From NCBI GenBank assembly GCA_050249235.1, contig JBFWQW010000013.1, positions 1 through 44,088 on the forward strand: a stretch of 44,088 nt of DNA, in the 5' to 3' direction. Origin of the DNA: JAEKLB01 sp050249235. GTDB lineage: Bacteria; Actinomycetota; Acidimicrobiia; Acidimicrobiales; CADCSY01. Below the pieces are notes generated by a model, which worked only from the letters and a program-made list of their open reading frames with translations, was not told the DNA's origin and did not search any database. The position numbers were made by a program, and so were the translations under genes. Positions 29,965 to 37,105 of the stretch are shown piece after piece; position 1 is the first letter of the stretch, and each line of letters starts with the position of its first letter.

Positions 29965-30519
29965 ATGACGGTCGTCCGCTCGGGCGACGATCCGTTCGCC
30001 GTCCCGCCCGAGGACCGCGACCCGGTCCGGCGCTTCCGCGGCCGGTTGGCGGCCCCGGTCACGGCCTGGACGAGCGGCTCGGAAGGTGGACGGCGGGCGG
30101 CCATCACCGTCGCGTCCATCGCCGTCGCCGAAGGCGCCCTGCCTGGCGTGGTCGGCCTGATCGATCCCTTGTCCGACTTCTGGGAGGTCGTCGCGGACAC
30201 GAAGCGCTTCGTCGTCCACGTCGTGCCCGAGGGTCGTCACCGGGAGGCCGATCAGCTCGCCGGCCGCTCCGCCGTCGCCCTCGACCGCTTCGACGGCCTG
30301 GACGTCTCGGCGTCGGCATGGGGACCGGTGGTCGAGTCCCTCACCACCCGGGCCTACTGCACCCTGCTCGGCGTCGGCGAGCTCGGCGACTCGCTCGTCG
30401 TCCAGGGCTCGATCGACGAGCTCGACCTCCCCGACCCCCCGGGCGACCCCCTGGTGCTGCTCCGGGGTGCCTATGCCGGCGTCCGCCCGCCGCACCGGGC
30501 CCCCCGCCGGCCCGGCTGA
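29965..30519 (+). CDS. Flavin reductase-like, FMN-binding split-barrel protein
   Basis: 184 residues from the ATG at 29965 (MTVVRSGDDPFAVPPEDRDP); a TTG further upstream would add a disordered stretch. The split-barrel pattern is seen in RLAAPVTAWTSGSEGGRRAA, ITVASIAVAEG, LIDPLSDFWEVVADTKRFVV, HVVPEGRHREADQLAGR and CTLLGVGELGDSLVVQGSID. Members use FMN to reduce or oxidise small substrates, or supply reduced flavin to monooxygenases. LLM enzymes at 2707-3624 and 41153-42079 are possible partners but are not linked to it. Confidence 0.82.
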   Translation: MTVVRSGDDPFAVPPEDRDPVRRFRGRLAAPVTAWTSGSEGGRRAAITVASIAVAEGALPGVVGLIDPLSDFWEVVADTKRFVVHVVPEGRHREADQLAGRSAVALDRFDGLDVSASAWGPVVESLTTRAYCTLLGVGELGDSLVVQGSIDELDLPDPPGDPLVLLRGAYAGVRPPHRAPRRPG

Positions 30520-30650
30520 CGCCCGTTCGGCGCCGAACGCCTCCCGCGGGCGCCGCACCTCCGAATCGCGGTCACCACCCGCTCCGGCTCCCGGCGCGCC
30601 TCCGGCGCCGGGTCGCCCGGGCCACCGGCACGCCCCGTTCGGCGGGCCGC

Positions 30651-31481
30651 CTAGGGCGAGGGCCACCGGACGAAGACGCCCTGGGCGATCGACACCGCCA
30701 GGCCGCCGGCGCCGTCGAAGAGCGAGGCTTGGACGAAGCCCTGGTTGCCGAGCAGCGACCGGGTGTGGACGTCGAGCAGGTGCCACTCGTGGGTGGGCCG
30801 GCGGCGGTGGAACCACACCGAGTGGGTGGCGCTGAGGCTGGCGACCTGGGCCGGGTCGAGCCCGTTGTGGGTGGCCCGGGCGTTCCAGTTCATCCCGAAG
30901 TCGGTCCAGAATGCCTTCACGGCGCCGTCGAGCCACGGGTCGTCGGGCAGCTCGATCGGGCTCCGCACCCACAGCGGGTGGGATGGCGGCTCACCGTCCT
31001 GCTCGGTGAGCGGGTGGGCGACCTCGAAGACGCCCCACCCGAGGTGGCGGTGCAGCGACGGGGGCGCATCGGGGCGGACGTCGGGCCCGGGGACGTCCGG
31101 CACCTCGTCGCGCTGCCAGTCGAGGCCAGCGGTCTGGACCGACGACACGACCGCGGCCTGCACGATGAGCTGGCCGTCCTGGTAGCCACGGACGTCGCGG
31201 TGCTGGAGCGACCGGCCGTCACGGACCCGCTCGACGGTGAAGTCGATCGGGTCGCCCGACCGCCCGGTCCGGAGCAGGTTCACGTGGAGCGAGTCGGGCA
31301 CCGCACCGGCCGGCACCGTGTGGGCGCAGGCCGAGAGGCACTGGGCGATCACCTGCCCGCCGAAGAGGCCGCCCCGGGCGACGCCGCCGTTGCCGGTCGT
31401 CCCCCGGGCGGCTCCCTCGCCGACCGGCTCGACGCCCACCACGGCCCGCAACGCTGCGACCGCGTCGTCCGGTGCCGCCAT
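30651..31481 (-). CDS. Acyl-CoA thioesterase, TesB-like double hotdog
   Basis: 276 residues from the ATG at 31481, with GGAGGAAGG immediately upstream. Two hotdog halves are visible: ~25-105 (ARGGLFGGQVIAQCLSACAH, SLHVNLLRTGRSGDPIDFTV) and ~185-270 (SLSATHSVWFHRRRPTHEWH, SLLGNQGFVQASLFDGAGGL). The position of Asp in WHLLDVHT and Gly/Gln in GNQGFVQ matches TesB-type catalytic residues. It should release CoA from acyl-CoA in fatty-acid or side-chain metabolism. The ACT-domain gene upstream is 26 bases away on the same strand. Confidence 0.9.
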   Translation of the reverse strand: MAAPDDAVAALRAVVGVEPVGEGAARGTTGNGGVARGGLFGGQVIAQCLSACAHTVPAGAVPDSLHVNLLRTGRSGDPIDFTVERVRDGRSLQHRDVRGYQDGQLIVQAAVVSSVQTAGLDWQRDEVPDVPGPDVRPDAPPSLHRHLGWGVFEVAHPLTEQDGEPPSHPLWVRSPIELPDDPWLDGAVKAFWTDFGMNWNARATHNGLDPAQVASLSATHSVWFHRRRPTHEWHLLDVHTRSLLGNQGFVQASLFDGAGGLAVSIAQGVFVRWPSP

Positions 31482-31507
31482 CCTTCCTCCGACCTGGCCG
31501 GGCCGGC

Positions 31508-31927
31508 TCAGGCCCCGCGCCCCGGCGCCGCGTCCGCGTCGGCAGACGCCTCGGCGGGGACGCCGAGCGCGGCCCGGAGGGCGGGGATGTCGTCGGCCCC
31601 GAAGACGATCCGGGTGCCGGTGGCGACGTAGACGAGCGTGAGGTTCACGCCGGCGTCGCCGACGCGGCGGGCCAGGTCGGCCAGGACCCCGGGACGGTCC
31701 TCGGCGTCCACCACGACGACCTCCCGCTCGTCGGTGACGGCCAGGCCGGCCGGCTCGAGCACCCGACGGGTCGCTTCCGCGTGCTTGACGAGCACGTGCA
31801 GGTCGGCCACGTCGCCGGTGCCGATGTAGGTCGCGGCCGCGAGGTTGACGCCCGCGTCGCTGATGGATGCCGTGACCCGCGCCAACGCGCCCGGCTCGTT
31901 GGCGACGTGGATCACGAGGTCCCTCAT
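31508..31927 (-). CDS. Tandem ACT-domain protein
   Basis: 139 residues from the ATG at 31927. The first ACT domain (MRDLVIHVANEPGALARVTA SISDAGVNLAAATYIG) and a second (VVVDAEDRPGVLADLARRVG DAGVNLTLVYVATG) cover the protein. ACT domains bind amino acids or other small ligands and regulate enzymes; stand-alone tandem forms are probably ligand-binding adaptors. The C-terminus is short and Ala-rich. It precedes the thioesterase gene on the same strand by 26 bases. Confidence 0.88.
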   Translation of the reverse strand: MRDLVIHVANEPGALARVTASISDAGVNLAAATYIGTGDVADLHVLVKHAEATRRVLEPAGLAVTDEREVVVVDAEDRPGVLADLARRVGDAGVNLTLVYVATGTRIVFGADDIPALRAALGVPAEASADADAAPGRGA

Positions 31928-32027
31928 CGCCCGCGAGGATCGCACAACCTGGGAGCCCGCCGTCGGGCCGGAGCACCTCCGGCCCGGTGGGGCGGGCCGC
32001 GGCGGGCGTCGCGGCCCGACCGCGTCG

Positions 32028-32645
32028 TCAGGGGCAGGCCAGGCCGAGGAAATCGCACAGCAGGTCGTCGAGCCCGCCCGATCCGGCGCTGTCGGAGCGA
32101 CGCCGGCGCCGGTCGTCCCCGTCGTCCCCGTCGTCCCCGTCGTCCCCGTCGTCCCCGTCGTCCCTGACGGTCGTGGTGGTGGTCGTGGTGGTGGTCGTGG
32201 TCGTCGTCGGTGGCGGCGCCAGGGTGGTGGTCGTGGTCGGCGGCCTCTTGGGCGGCTTCGGGGCGTCGGTCGTCGACGTCGTCGATGGCGGCGGCGGCGC
32301 GGTCGTGGTCGGCCGGGGCGGGTCCGGTGCCGTCGAGGTGGAGGTCGGCGTCGCGCCGGGAGCGGACGTGGCCGGCCCCGGGACCGAGAGCGCCGCCGCT
32401 CCCCGGTCGTCCACCACGACCGCTCCCACCGGCCGGGTCGACGTCGTCGTCGACGACGCGCCCGTGGTCGTGGTCGCACCCGTCGAGGGAGACGACGACG
32501 GATCGGCCGGCGGGTCGACGACGCCTGCCGCGGTCTCACCCTTCGGCGTGATGGCACCCGGGGAGGTCGCCGGCCAGTGGGCCACCACGAGCACGACCAC
32601 GGTCGCGATGCACATCGACGCCCACGCCACCGCCGCTCGTGACAT
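32028..32645 (-). CDS. Thr/Pro-rich exported or membrane-anchored protein
   Basis: 205 residues from the ATG at 32645. A single N-terminal membrane segment (VAWASMCIATVVVLVVA) is followed by a ~125-residue Thr/Pro/Ser-rich region with a run of about thirteen Thr, then an Asp-Asp-Gly repeat, an Arg cluster and a short C-terminus GGLDDLLCDFLGLACP with two Cys. It looks like a surface-exposed, possibly O-glycosylated stalk. No family is recognised. The repeat region is made by tandem nine-base DNA units that could change length. A conserved block is found 96-138 bases before its start, like the lipoprotein gene at 12600-13127. Confidence 0.7.
   Translation of the reverse strand: MSRAAVAWASMCIATVVVLVVAHWPATSPGAITPKGETAAGVVDPPADPSSSPSTGATTTTGASSTTTSTRPVGAVVVDDRGAAALSVPGPATSAPGATPTSTSTAPDPPRPTTTAPPPPSTTSTTDAPKPPKRPPTTTTTLAPPPTTTTTTTTTTTTTVRDDGDDGDDGDDGDDGDDRRRRRSDSAGSGGLDDLLCDFLGLACP
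32112..32165. repeat. In-frame 9-bp tandem repeat (GTCGTCCCC)x6
   Basis: Five perfect and one imperfect copies encode the Asp-Asp-Gly array of the Thr-rich protein on the minus strand. A GTG/GTC-rich tract (32169-32210) that encodes the Thr run follows. Unit length is a multiple of three, so copy changes keep the frame. Confidence 0.9.
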
Positions 32646-32740
32646 CTGCCCTCCATCCGCCGAGGTGGGTCATGCCGGGACGCTCCGCCCGGCGCCATGC
32701 TCCCCGCGCCGGCCCGGCGACGCATGGCACGCCCTGTACC

Positions 32741-32783
32741 CGCTCCCTGTCGACGGAACCGCAGCAACCCCCCCGGGGTCGAC
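32741..32783. promoter_or_regulatory. Conserved GTCGAC-N23-GTCGAC block, copy B
   Basis: GTCGAC at 32749-32754 and 32778-32783, the same 29-bp start-to-start spacing as copy A (13171-13213), with shared CTGTCGACG, AACCCC and GGGTCGAC parts. It lies upstream of the minus-strand Thr-rich protein. Confidence 0.55.
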
Positions 32784-32847
32784 ACGGAGAACGAACGTCA
32801 AGGGTCGTCGTGCCCGCGCCGGGACCGCCCCCCACCGCCCGCCGCCC

Positions 32848-32866
32848 CGAACTGGGTGCCAGTTCG
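32848..32866. terminator. Perfect palindrome after the DEAD-box gene
   Basis: CGAACTGG-GTG-CCAGTTCG: eight-base arms with a three-base centre, 26 bp past the helicase stop on the minus strand. It includes the ACTGGGTGCCA core seen elsewhere. No T tract follows, so a regulatory role is as likely as termination. Confidence 0.45.
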
Positions 32867-32892
32867 AGATGACGGCGGGGCGGGGGTCCGGT

Positions 32893-34407
32893 TCAGCGGC
32901 TCCGGCGGCGGGGGGGCTGCTGGCCGGCCCGGGCGGCCAGCTCGGCCCGGGTGCGGGCCGGCGCGCCGGGGTTGCCCCGGCGCGGGGCGGCCGCCTTCGC
33001 CACCCGCTTCTGGCTGCCGCGGCCGTGGCCGGGCCGTCCCCCACCACCGGGACCCGCCGGGGTGTCGACCACGACCGGCGGCTCGACGTAGGGCGCGGCC
33101 GGACCGACGAGCTCGCCGATCTCCTTGGCGCCGGGCCGGACCGAGAGGCTCACCGGGCGGATCCCGGCCTGCTTGGCGAGCATCCGCACGTCACGGTCCT
33201 GCTCCGGCAGGGCCAGGGTCACGACGGTGCCACCGGCCCCGGCCCGGGCGGTGCGCCCCGAGCGGTGGAGGTATGCCTTGTGCTCCGTCGGCGGGTCGAC
33301 GTGGACCACCAGCGCCACGTCGTCGACGTGGATGCCGCGGGCCGCGATGTCAGTGGCGACCAGCACCTTGGTGCGGCCCTGGGTGAAGGCGGCCAGGTTG
33401 CGCTCACGGGCCTGCTGGCTGAGGTTGCCGTGCAGCTCGACGGCGGGGATGCCCGCCGCGGTGAGCTGCTTGGCCAGCTTCTTGGCGGTGTGCTTCGTGC
33501 GCATGAAGAGGAGGCTCCGCTCCATGCCGGCAGCCAGCTCGTGCACGACCTTCGCCTTGTCGGCGAGCGACACGTTGAAGACGTGGTGGGTCATCGTCGA
33601 CACCGACGACTGCGGCGGGTCGACGGAGTGGGTGGTGGGGTCGTGCAGGTAGCGCTTGACGAGGACGTCGACGCCGTTGTCGAGCGTGGCGGAGAACAGC
33701 AGGCGCTGACCCCGCTCGGGCGTCCGGTCGAGGATGCGCTTCACGCCGGGGAGGAACCCGAGGTCGGCCATGTGGTCGGCCTCGTCGAGCACCGTGATCT
33801 CGACGGCCGACAGGTCGCAGTGGCGCTGGCCGGTGAGGTCCTCGAGCCGTCCCGGGCAGGCGATGAGGATGTCGACGCCCCGGGCGAGCGCCCGCACCTG
33901 CGGGTTCTGCCCGACGCCGCCGAAGACGACCGTGGCCGTGAGCCCGGCCGTCTCGGCGAGGGGCTGGACGACGGCGAGGACCTGGTTGGCCAGCTCCCGG
34001 GTGGGCACGAGCACGAGGGCCCGGGCCTGCCTGGGCCGGCGGGAGCCGCCGGTGAGGCGGGCGACGAGGGGGAGGCTGAAGGCCAGCGTCTTGCCGCTGC
34101 CGGTCCGGCCCCGGCCCAGCACGTCCCGGCCGGCGAGGGTGTCGGGCAGCGTGGCCACCTGGATGGGGAAGGGGGTGTCGATGCCCTGGCGCCGCAGCGC
34201 GTCGACGAGCGGTGCCGGGACCCGGAGCTCCTCGAACGTCAGGTCGGCGGGCGGGGCAGACGGCACGGCGACGGGAGCATCGCCGGTCAGGCGGGAAGCA
34301 TCGCCGGTCAGGCGGGCTGGGGTCGCGTCCGGGCGGCCGGGCCGCACGTCGGACGGCGGGCGACCGCGCCCGCGCCGGCGGCCGGAGGGGTTCTGGATGG
34401 TGTTCAA
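32893..34407 (-). CDS. DEAD-box RNA helicase
   Basis: 504 residues from a TTG at 34407, chosen for GAAGGAA just upstream; an in-frame ATG at 34497 with GGAG before it would add 30 residues. All motifs are present: Q motif (TPFPIQ), GRTGSGKT, PTRELANQ, LDEADHMADLGF, SAT, ARGIHVDDVALVVHVDPP, HRSGRTARAG. The C-terminal ~90 residues are a Gly/Arg/Ala-rich tail typical of RhlE/DeaD-like actinobacterial proteins and likely to bind RNA. A ~100-base leader and a cold-induced role are plausible. The protein unwinds structured RNA. Confidence 0.94.
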   Translation of the reverse strand: MNTIQNPSGRRRGRGRPPSDVRPGRPDATPARLTGDASRLTGDAPVAVPSAPPADLTFEELRVPAPLVDALRRQGIDTPFPIQVATLPDTLAGRDVLGRGRTGSGKTLAFSLPLVARLTGGSRRPRQARALVLVPTRELANQVLAVVQPLAETAGLTATVVFGGVGQNPQVRALARGVDILIACPGRLEDLTGQRHCDLSAVEITVLDEADHMADLGFLPGVKRILDRTPERGQRLLFSATLDNGVDVLVKRYLHDPTTHSVDPPQSSVSTMTHHVFNVSLADKAKVVHELAAGMERSLLFMRTKHTAKKLAKQLTAAGIPAVELHGNLSQQARERNLAAFTQGRTKVLVATDIAARGIHVDDVALVVHVDPPTEHKAYLHRSGRTARAGAGGTVVTLALPEQDRDVRMLAKQAGIRPVSLSVRPGAKEIGELVGPAAPYVEPPVVVDTPAGPGGGGRPGHGRGSQKRVAKAAAPRRGNPGAPARTRAELAARAGQQPPRRRSR

Positions 34408-34571
34408 GCGTGTTCCTTCGAGGAGCTGGAGGGTGGCCGGGCCGCACTCGGTGGCGGGGGGCCATCGGAACCTGAGGCCGCCGATCGGCGGCGCCATCGC
34501 AAAGGCTCCGGGGAACAGGGTACGTGAGAATGCCCGGAACCGGCCGATGGTCGCCGCGAGCGCCGGCGACG

Positions 34572-35162
34572 TCAGCCCGTCGAGGGCCTCGACCGGGCCA
34601 GCCCGAGGGCGTAGCCGGCGAGGAACTGCTCGGCCTCGGCTGCCCGCGGGTGGCCATCGGCCAGCTCGCGGAAGGCCGGACCGTGGTCGGGATGCACGAG
34701 GTGGACGAGCTCGTGGAGCAGCACGACGTCGAGCACCCAGGGCGGCACGTCCCGGAGCCGGTCGCTGATCCGGATCGTGCGGTCGTCGGGCGAGCAGCTC
34801 CCCCACCGACGCTGCTGGCGCGAGGTCCACGTGACCGAGGCCGGCGGGGCCAGCCCGCGGAGGTAGCGGCGGGACACGGCCGCCGCCCTGGCTGTCAGGC
34901 CCTCGTCGGTCGGCCGTTGGCGGGCCCGGCTGGCGAGCAGCCTGGCCACCAGGTCGTCGGCGCACGCCTGGCGGTCCCGCTTCGAGAGGCGCTGGGGCAC
35001 CACCACCACGATGGCGTCGCCTTCCCAGTGGGCGGCCACGGTCTTGCGCCGCCGGGCCGACGCGCGGATCTCGACCACCGGCGCCGGGGCGGGCGCCGGC
35101 GGGCCCTCCGGAGCCGGGCCGTCGGCCGCCGCCCCGGGGAAGAGCTCGGCCTCCGACCGCAT
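34572..35162 (-). CDS. YgjP-like metallopeptidase domain protein (DUF45)
   Basis: 196 residues from the ATG at 35162. Zinc motif HELVH at H150-H154 with a following HPDHGPAFREL supplying the third ligand region; WTSRQQRRWGSCSPDDRTIR and RISDRLRDVPPWVLDVVLLH are the conserved family segments. The first ~30 residues are Pro/Ala-rich and disordered. The family belongs to SprT/WLM-type zincins whose function is unclear, possibly DNA-protein crosslink or protein processing. The gene is upstream of the DEAD-box gene and shares its strand; direct tandem repeats lie before it. Confidence 0.87.
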   Translation of the reverse strand: MRSEAELFPGAAADGPAPEGPPAPAPAPVVEIRASARRRKTVAAHWEGDAIVVVVPQRLSKRDRQACADDLVARLLASRARQRPTDEGLTARAAAVSRRYLRGLAPPASVTWTSRQQRRWGSCSPDDRTIRISDRLRDVPPWVLDVVLLHELVHLVHPDHGPAFRELADGHPRAAEAEQFLAGYALGLARSRPSTG

Positions 35163-35261
35163 GCGGGCGACGGTAGACCGGCCGACCGGTGCACCGCGCG
35201 GACGCCGACGCCCGCACGCGGTCCGAGGCGGCGTCCGGTCCCGGTCGGCTCGCTCGCGTCG

Positions 35262-35303
35262 GGCACGGACGTGACGGCACGGACGTGACGGCACAGACGT
35301 GAC
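35262..35303. repeat. 14-bp tandem repeat, GGCACGGACGTGAC x3 plus partial
   Basis: Copies at 35262-35275, 35276-35289 and 35290-35303 (one A for G), then GGCACGAAC. It lies 100 bases upstream of the metallopeptidase start in the 213-base divergent gap. The ACGTGAC core in each unit is a candidate protein-binding array. Confidence 0.85.
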
Positions 35304-35361
35304 GGCACGAACCGGATGGAATGGACGTGCCGCACCCGGACGGCCGGAGCCGGCGCCTCGT

Positions 35362-35367
35362 TAGCGT
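35362..35367 (+). promoter_or_regulatory. Probable -10 element for the 66-residue protein gene
   Basis: TAGCGT with an eight-base gap to the ATG at 35376, suggesting a leaderless transcript. Confidence 0.42.
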
Positions 35368-35375
35368 CGGTCGGG

Positions 35376-35576
35376 ATGGACACGACCGAGTGGTACTGGT
35401 GCCTCACCCACACCCGGCCGGAACCGGCCGACGAGCGCGACGATCCGGACAACGCCCTCGGGCCCTACCCCAGCGAGGCGGCGGCCCGGAACTGGAAGCA
35501 GCAGCACGAGGCCCGCGACGCTGCCTGGCGGGCCCAGGACGAAGCGTGGGACGGGGAGCCGCCGCAGGACGGCTGA
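35376..35576 (+). CDS. Small conserved-type acidic protein
   Basis: 66 residues from the ATG at 35376 (MDTTEWYWCLTHTRPEPADE). It contains YWCLTHTRPE, DPDNALGPYPSEAAARNWKQ and a charged C-terminal helix (QQHEARDAAWRAQDEAWDG). Similar short proteins (W/Y-C-L-x-H start, LGPY.S.E.A middle) occur widely in actinomycetes without a named function. A single Cys and a His in CLTH could bind metal, but no second pair is present. It sits 187 bases before dinB on the same strand. Confidence 0.8.
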   Translation: MDTTEWYWCLTHTRPEPADERDDPDNALGPYPSEAAARNWKQQHEARDAAWRAQDEAWDGEPPQDG

Positions 35577-35594
35577 ACCCGTCGGCCAGCCGCC

Positions 35595-35646
35595 CGGTGA
35601 GGCCGGACGGTGTCGCCGGACGGTGAGGCCGGACGGTGTCGCCGCG
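35595..35646. repeat. 26-bp tandem duplication
   Basis: Two units beginning CGGTGAGGCCGGACGGTGTC at 35595 and 35621, identical over 24 of 26 bases. The duplication lies between the small gene and dinB; it does not contain the LexA box. Confidence 0.8.
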
Positions 35647-35734
35647 CCCCGGTCGTCCACCCGGCCGGTGGCGGTTCGGCGCCGGGGTAGGTCCCCTCCC
35701 CGCCGTCGTCGGCTGCGAGCGACAACCCTGGAGG

Positions 35735-35756
35735 CGAACACCTGTTCGACTATCGT
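35735..35756 (+). promoter_or_regulatory. LexA (SOS) box and -10 element of dinB
   Basis: CGAAC-ACCT-GTTCG (35735-35748) is a perfect palindrome matching the Gram-positive/actinobacterial LexA consensus CGAAC-N4-GTTCG. TATCGT (35751-35756) follows at once and ends six bases before the ATG. The box abuts the promoter, so LexA would block it. Confidence 0.85.
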
Positions 35757-35762
35757 GGCGGG

Positions 35763-37070
35763 ATGGGCCTCGGTGGCGCCACGATCCTGCACGCCGACCT
35801 CGACGCGTTCTACGCCTCGGTCGAGCAGCTGCTCGATCCCACCCTGCGGAACCGTCCCGTCGCCGTCGGCGACGGCGTCGTGCTGGCGGCGTCGTACGAG
35901 GCCAAGGCCCTCGGGGTCCGGGCCGGGATGCCCGGCTGGCGGGCCCGCCAGCTCTGCCCCGGGCTCGTCTTCGCCGGCGGGCACTTCGGCGAGTACCAGC
36001 GCCTCGGCGACGAGGTGATCGAGGTGCTCCGCTCCTTCACCCCGCTGGTGGAACGGGTCTCGATCGACGAGGCCTTCCTCGACGTCTCCGGCTCGGTGCG
36101 CCTGTTCGGCCCGCCGCCAGCGATCGCGGCCACCATCCGCCGCCGGGTGCACGACGAGCTCGGCCTGCCCATCTCGGTCGGGGTCGCCACGACGAAGCAC
36201 CTCGCCAAGGTGGCGTCCCAGGTGGCCAAGCCCGACGGCGTGGTCGTGGTGGAGGCCGGCCGCGAGCGGGAGTTCCTCGGTCCCCTCCCGGTCGGGCTGC
36301 TGTGGGGTGTCGGGCCGGTGACCCGGGAGCGGCTGGCCGCCACCGGCGTCCGGACCATCGGCGAGCTGGCCGTCACCGCCCCGGACACGCTCCGGCGCCT
36401 GCTCGGCGAGGCCGCCGGCGCCAAGCTCGGCGCCCTCGCCGCCAACGACGACGCCCGCCGGATCCAGGCGAGCCGCCCGGCCCGGTCCGTCGGTGCCCAG
36501 TCGGCGCTGGGCCGGCGGACGGCCACCGAGGCACTGCTCCGGGCCACCCTGGGCTACCTGGCCGACCGCGTCGCCTCTCGGCTCCGGGCGTCGGACCGGG
36601 CCGGGCGCACCGTCACCGTGCGGGTCCGCTTCACCGGGCTCCGCTCGGTCACCCGGTCGACCACCCTTCCCGCCCCGGTGGCCACCACGCTCACCCTCAC
36701 CGACGTCGGCGTCGCCCTGGCCGGCGCCGCCCTCGCCGACCACCCGGCCGAGACCGAGATCACCCTCCTCGCCGTCTCGGTCTCGAACCTCGTGGACGGC
36801 GCGGCCCGCCAGCTCGAGCTGCCGCTCGCCGGAGACGGTCGGGGGGCCGCCGAGCCGGGCTCCGCCCGCGGCGCGGTCGACCGGGCCGTCGACAGGGTGC
36901 GGGCCCGCTTCGGCCGCGAGGCGGTCGGCTTCGCCGGCCCGACCCTCGCCGACGTCGCCCGGGTGCCCACCGCCTTCAGGGAGCTCGCCGAGCGGTCGGC
37001 ACCCGGCCCGGAACGCGATCGGGGCGCGGAGGTAGGGTCCACCGACGGCCGGCGCTCCCGGGAGGGGTGA
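35763..37070 (+). CDS. dinB: DNA polymerase IV (Y family)
   Basis: 435 residues from the ATG at 35763. Palm-domain catalytic motifs are ILHADLDAFYASVEQ (D12, D14 region), RVSIDEAFLDVSGSV with the DE pair at ~107-108, and SVGVATTKHLAKVASQVAKP. Thumb helix-hairpin-helix LWGVGPVTRERLAATGVRTI and the little-finger domain (SVGAQSALGRRTATEALLRA and onward) follow. Translesion DNA synthesis is the role. The N-terminal sequence lacks a beta-clamp motif; a QLELPL peptide near residue 355 is a good clamp-binding candidate. The LexA box makes it a damage-induced gene. Confidence 0.95.
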   Translation: MGLGGATILHADLDAFYASVEQLLDPTLRNRPVAVGDGVVLAASYEAKALGVRAGMPGWRARQLCPGLVFAGGHFGEYQRLGDEVIEVLRSFTPLVERVSIDEAFLDVSGSVRLFGPPPAIAATIRRRVHDELGLPISVGVATTKHLAKVASQVAKPDGVVVVEAGREREFLGPLPVGLLWGVGPVTRERLAATGVRTIGELAVTAPDTLRRLLGEAAGAKLGALAANDDARRIQASRPARSVGAQSALGRRTATEALLRATLGYLADRVASRLRASDRAGRTVTVRVRFTGLRSVTRSTTLPAPVATTLTLTDVGVALAGAALADHPAETEITLLAVSVSNLVDGAARQLELPLAGDGRGAAEPGSARGAVDRAVDRVRARFGREAVGFAGPTLADVARVPTAFRELAERSAPGPERDRGAEVGSTDGRRSREG

Positions 37071-37105
37071 CCGGCACCGACGGACACGAGCTCGGGGGTG
37101 GGCAC

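Noticed and set aside
32112..32165. CRISPR-like array
   Set aside because: The units are nine bases, contiguous and without spacers, and encode Asp-Asp-Gly in frame.
31987..34527. A long plus-strand open frame opposite the Thr-rich gene and the DEAD-box helicase
   Set aside because: All helicase motifs are on the minus strand; the plus-strand product is low complexity.
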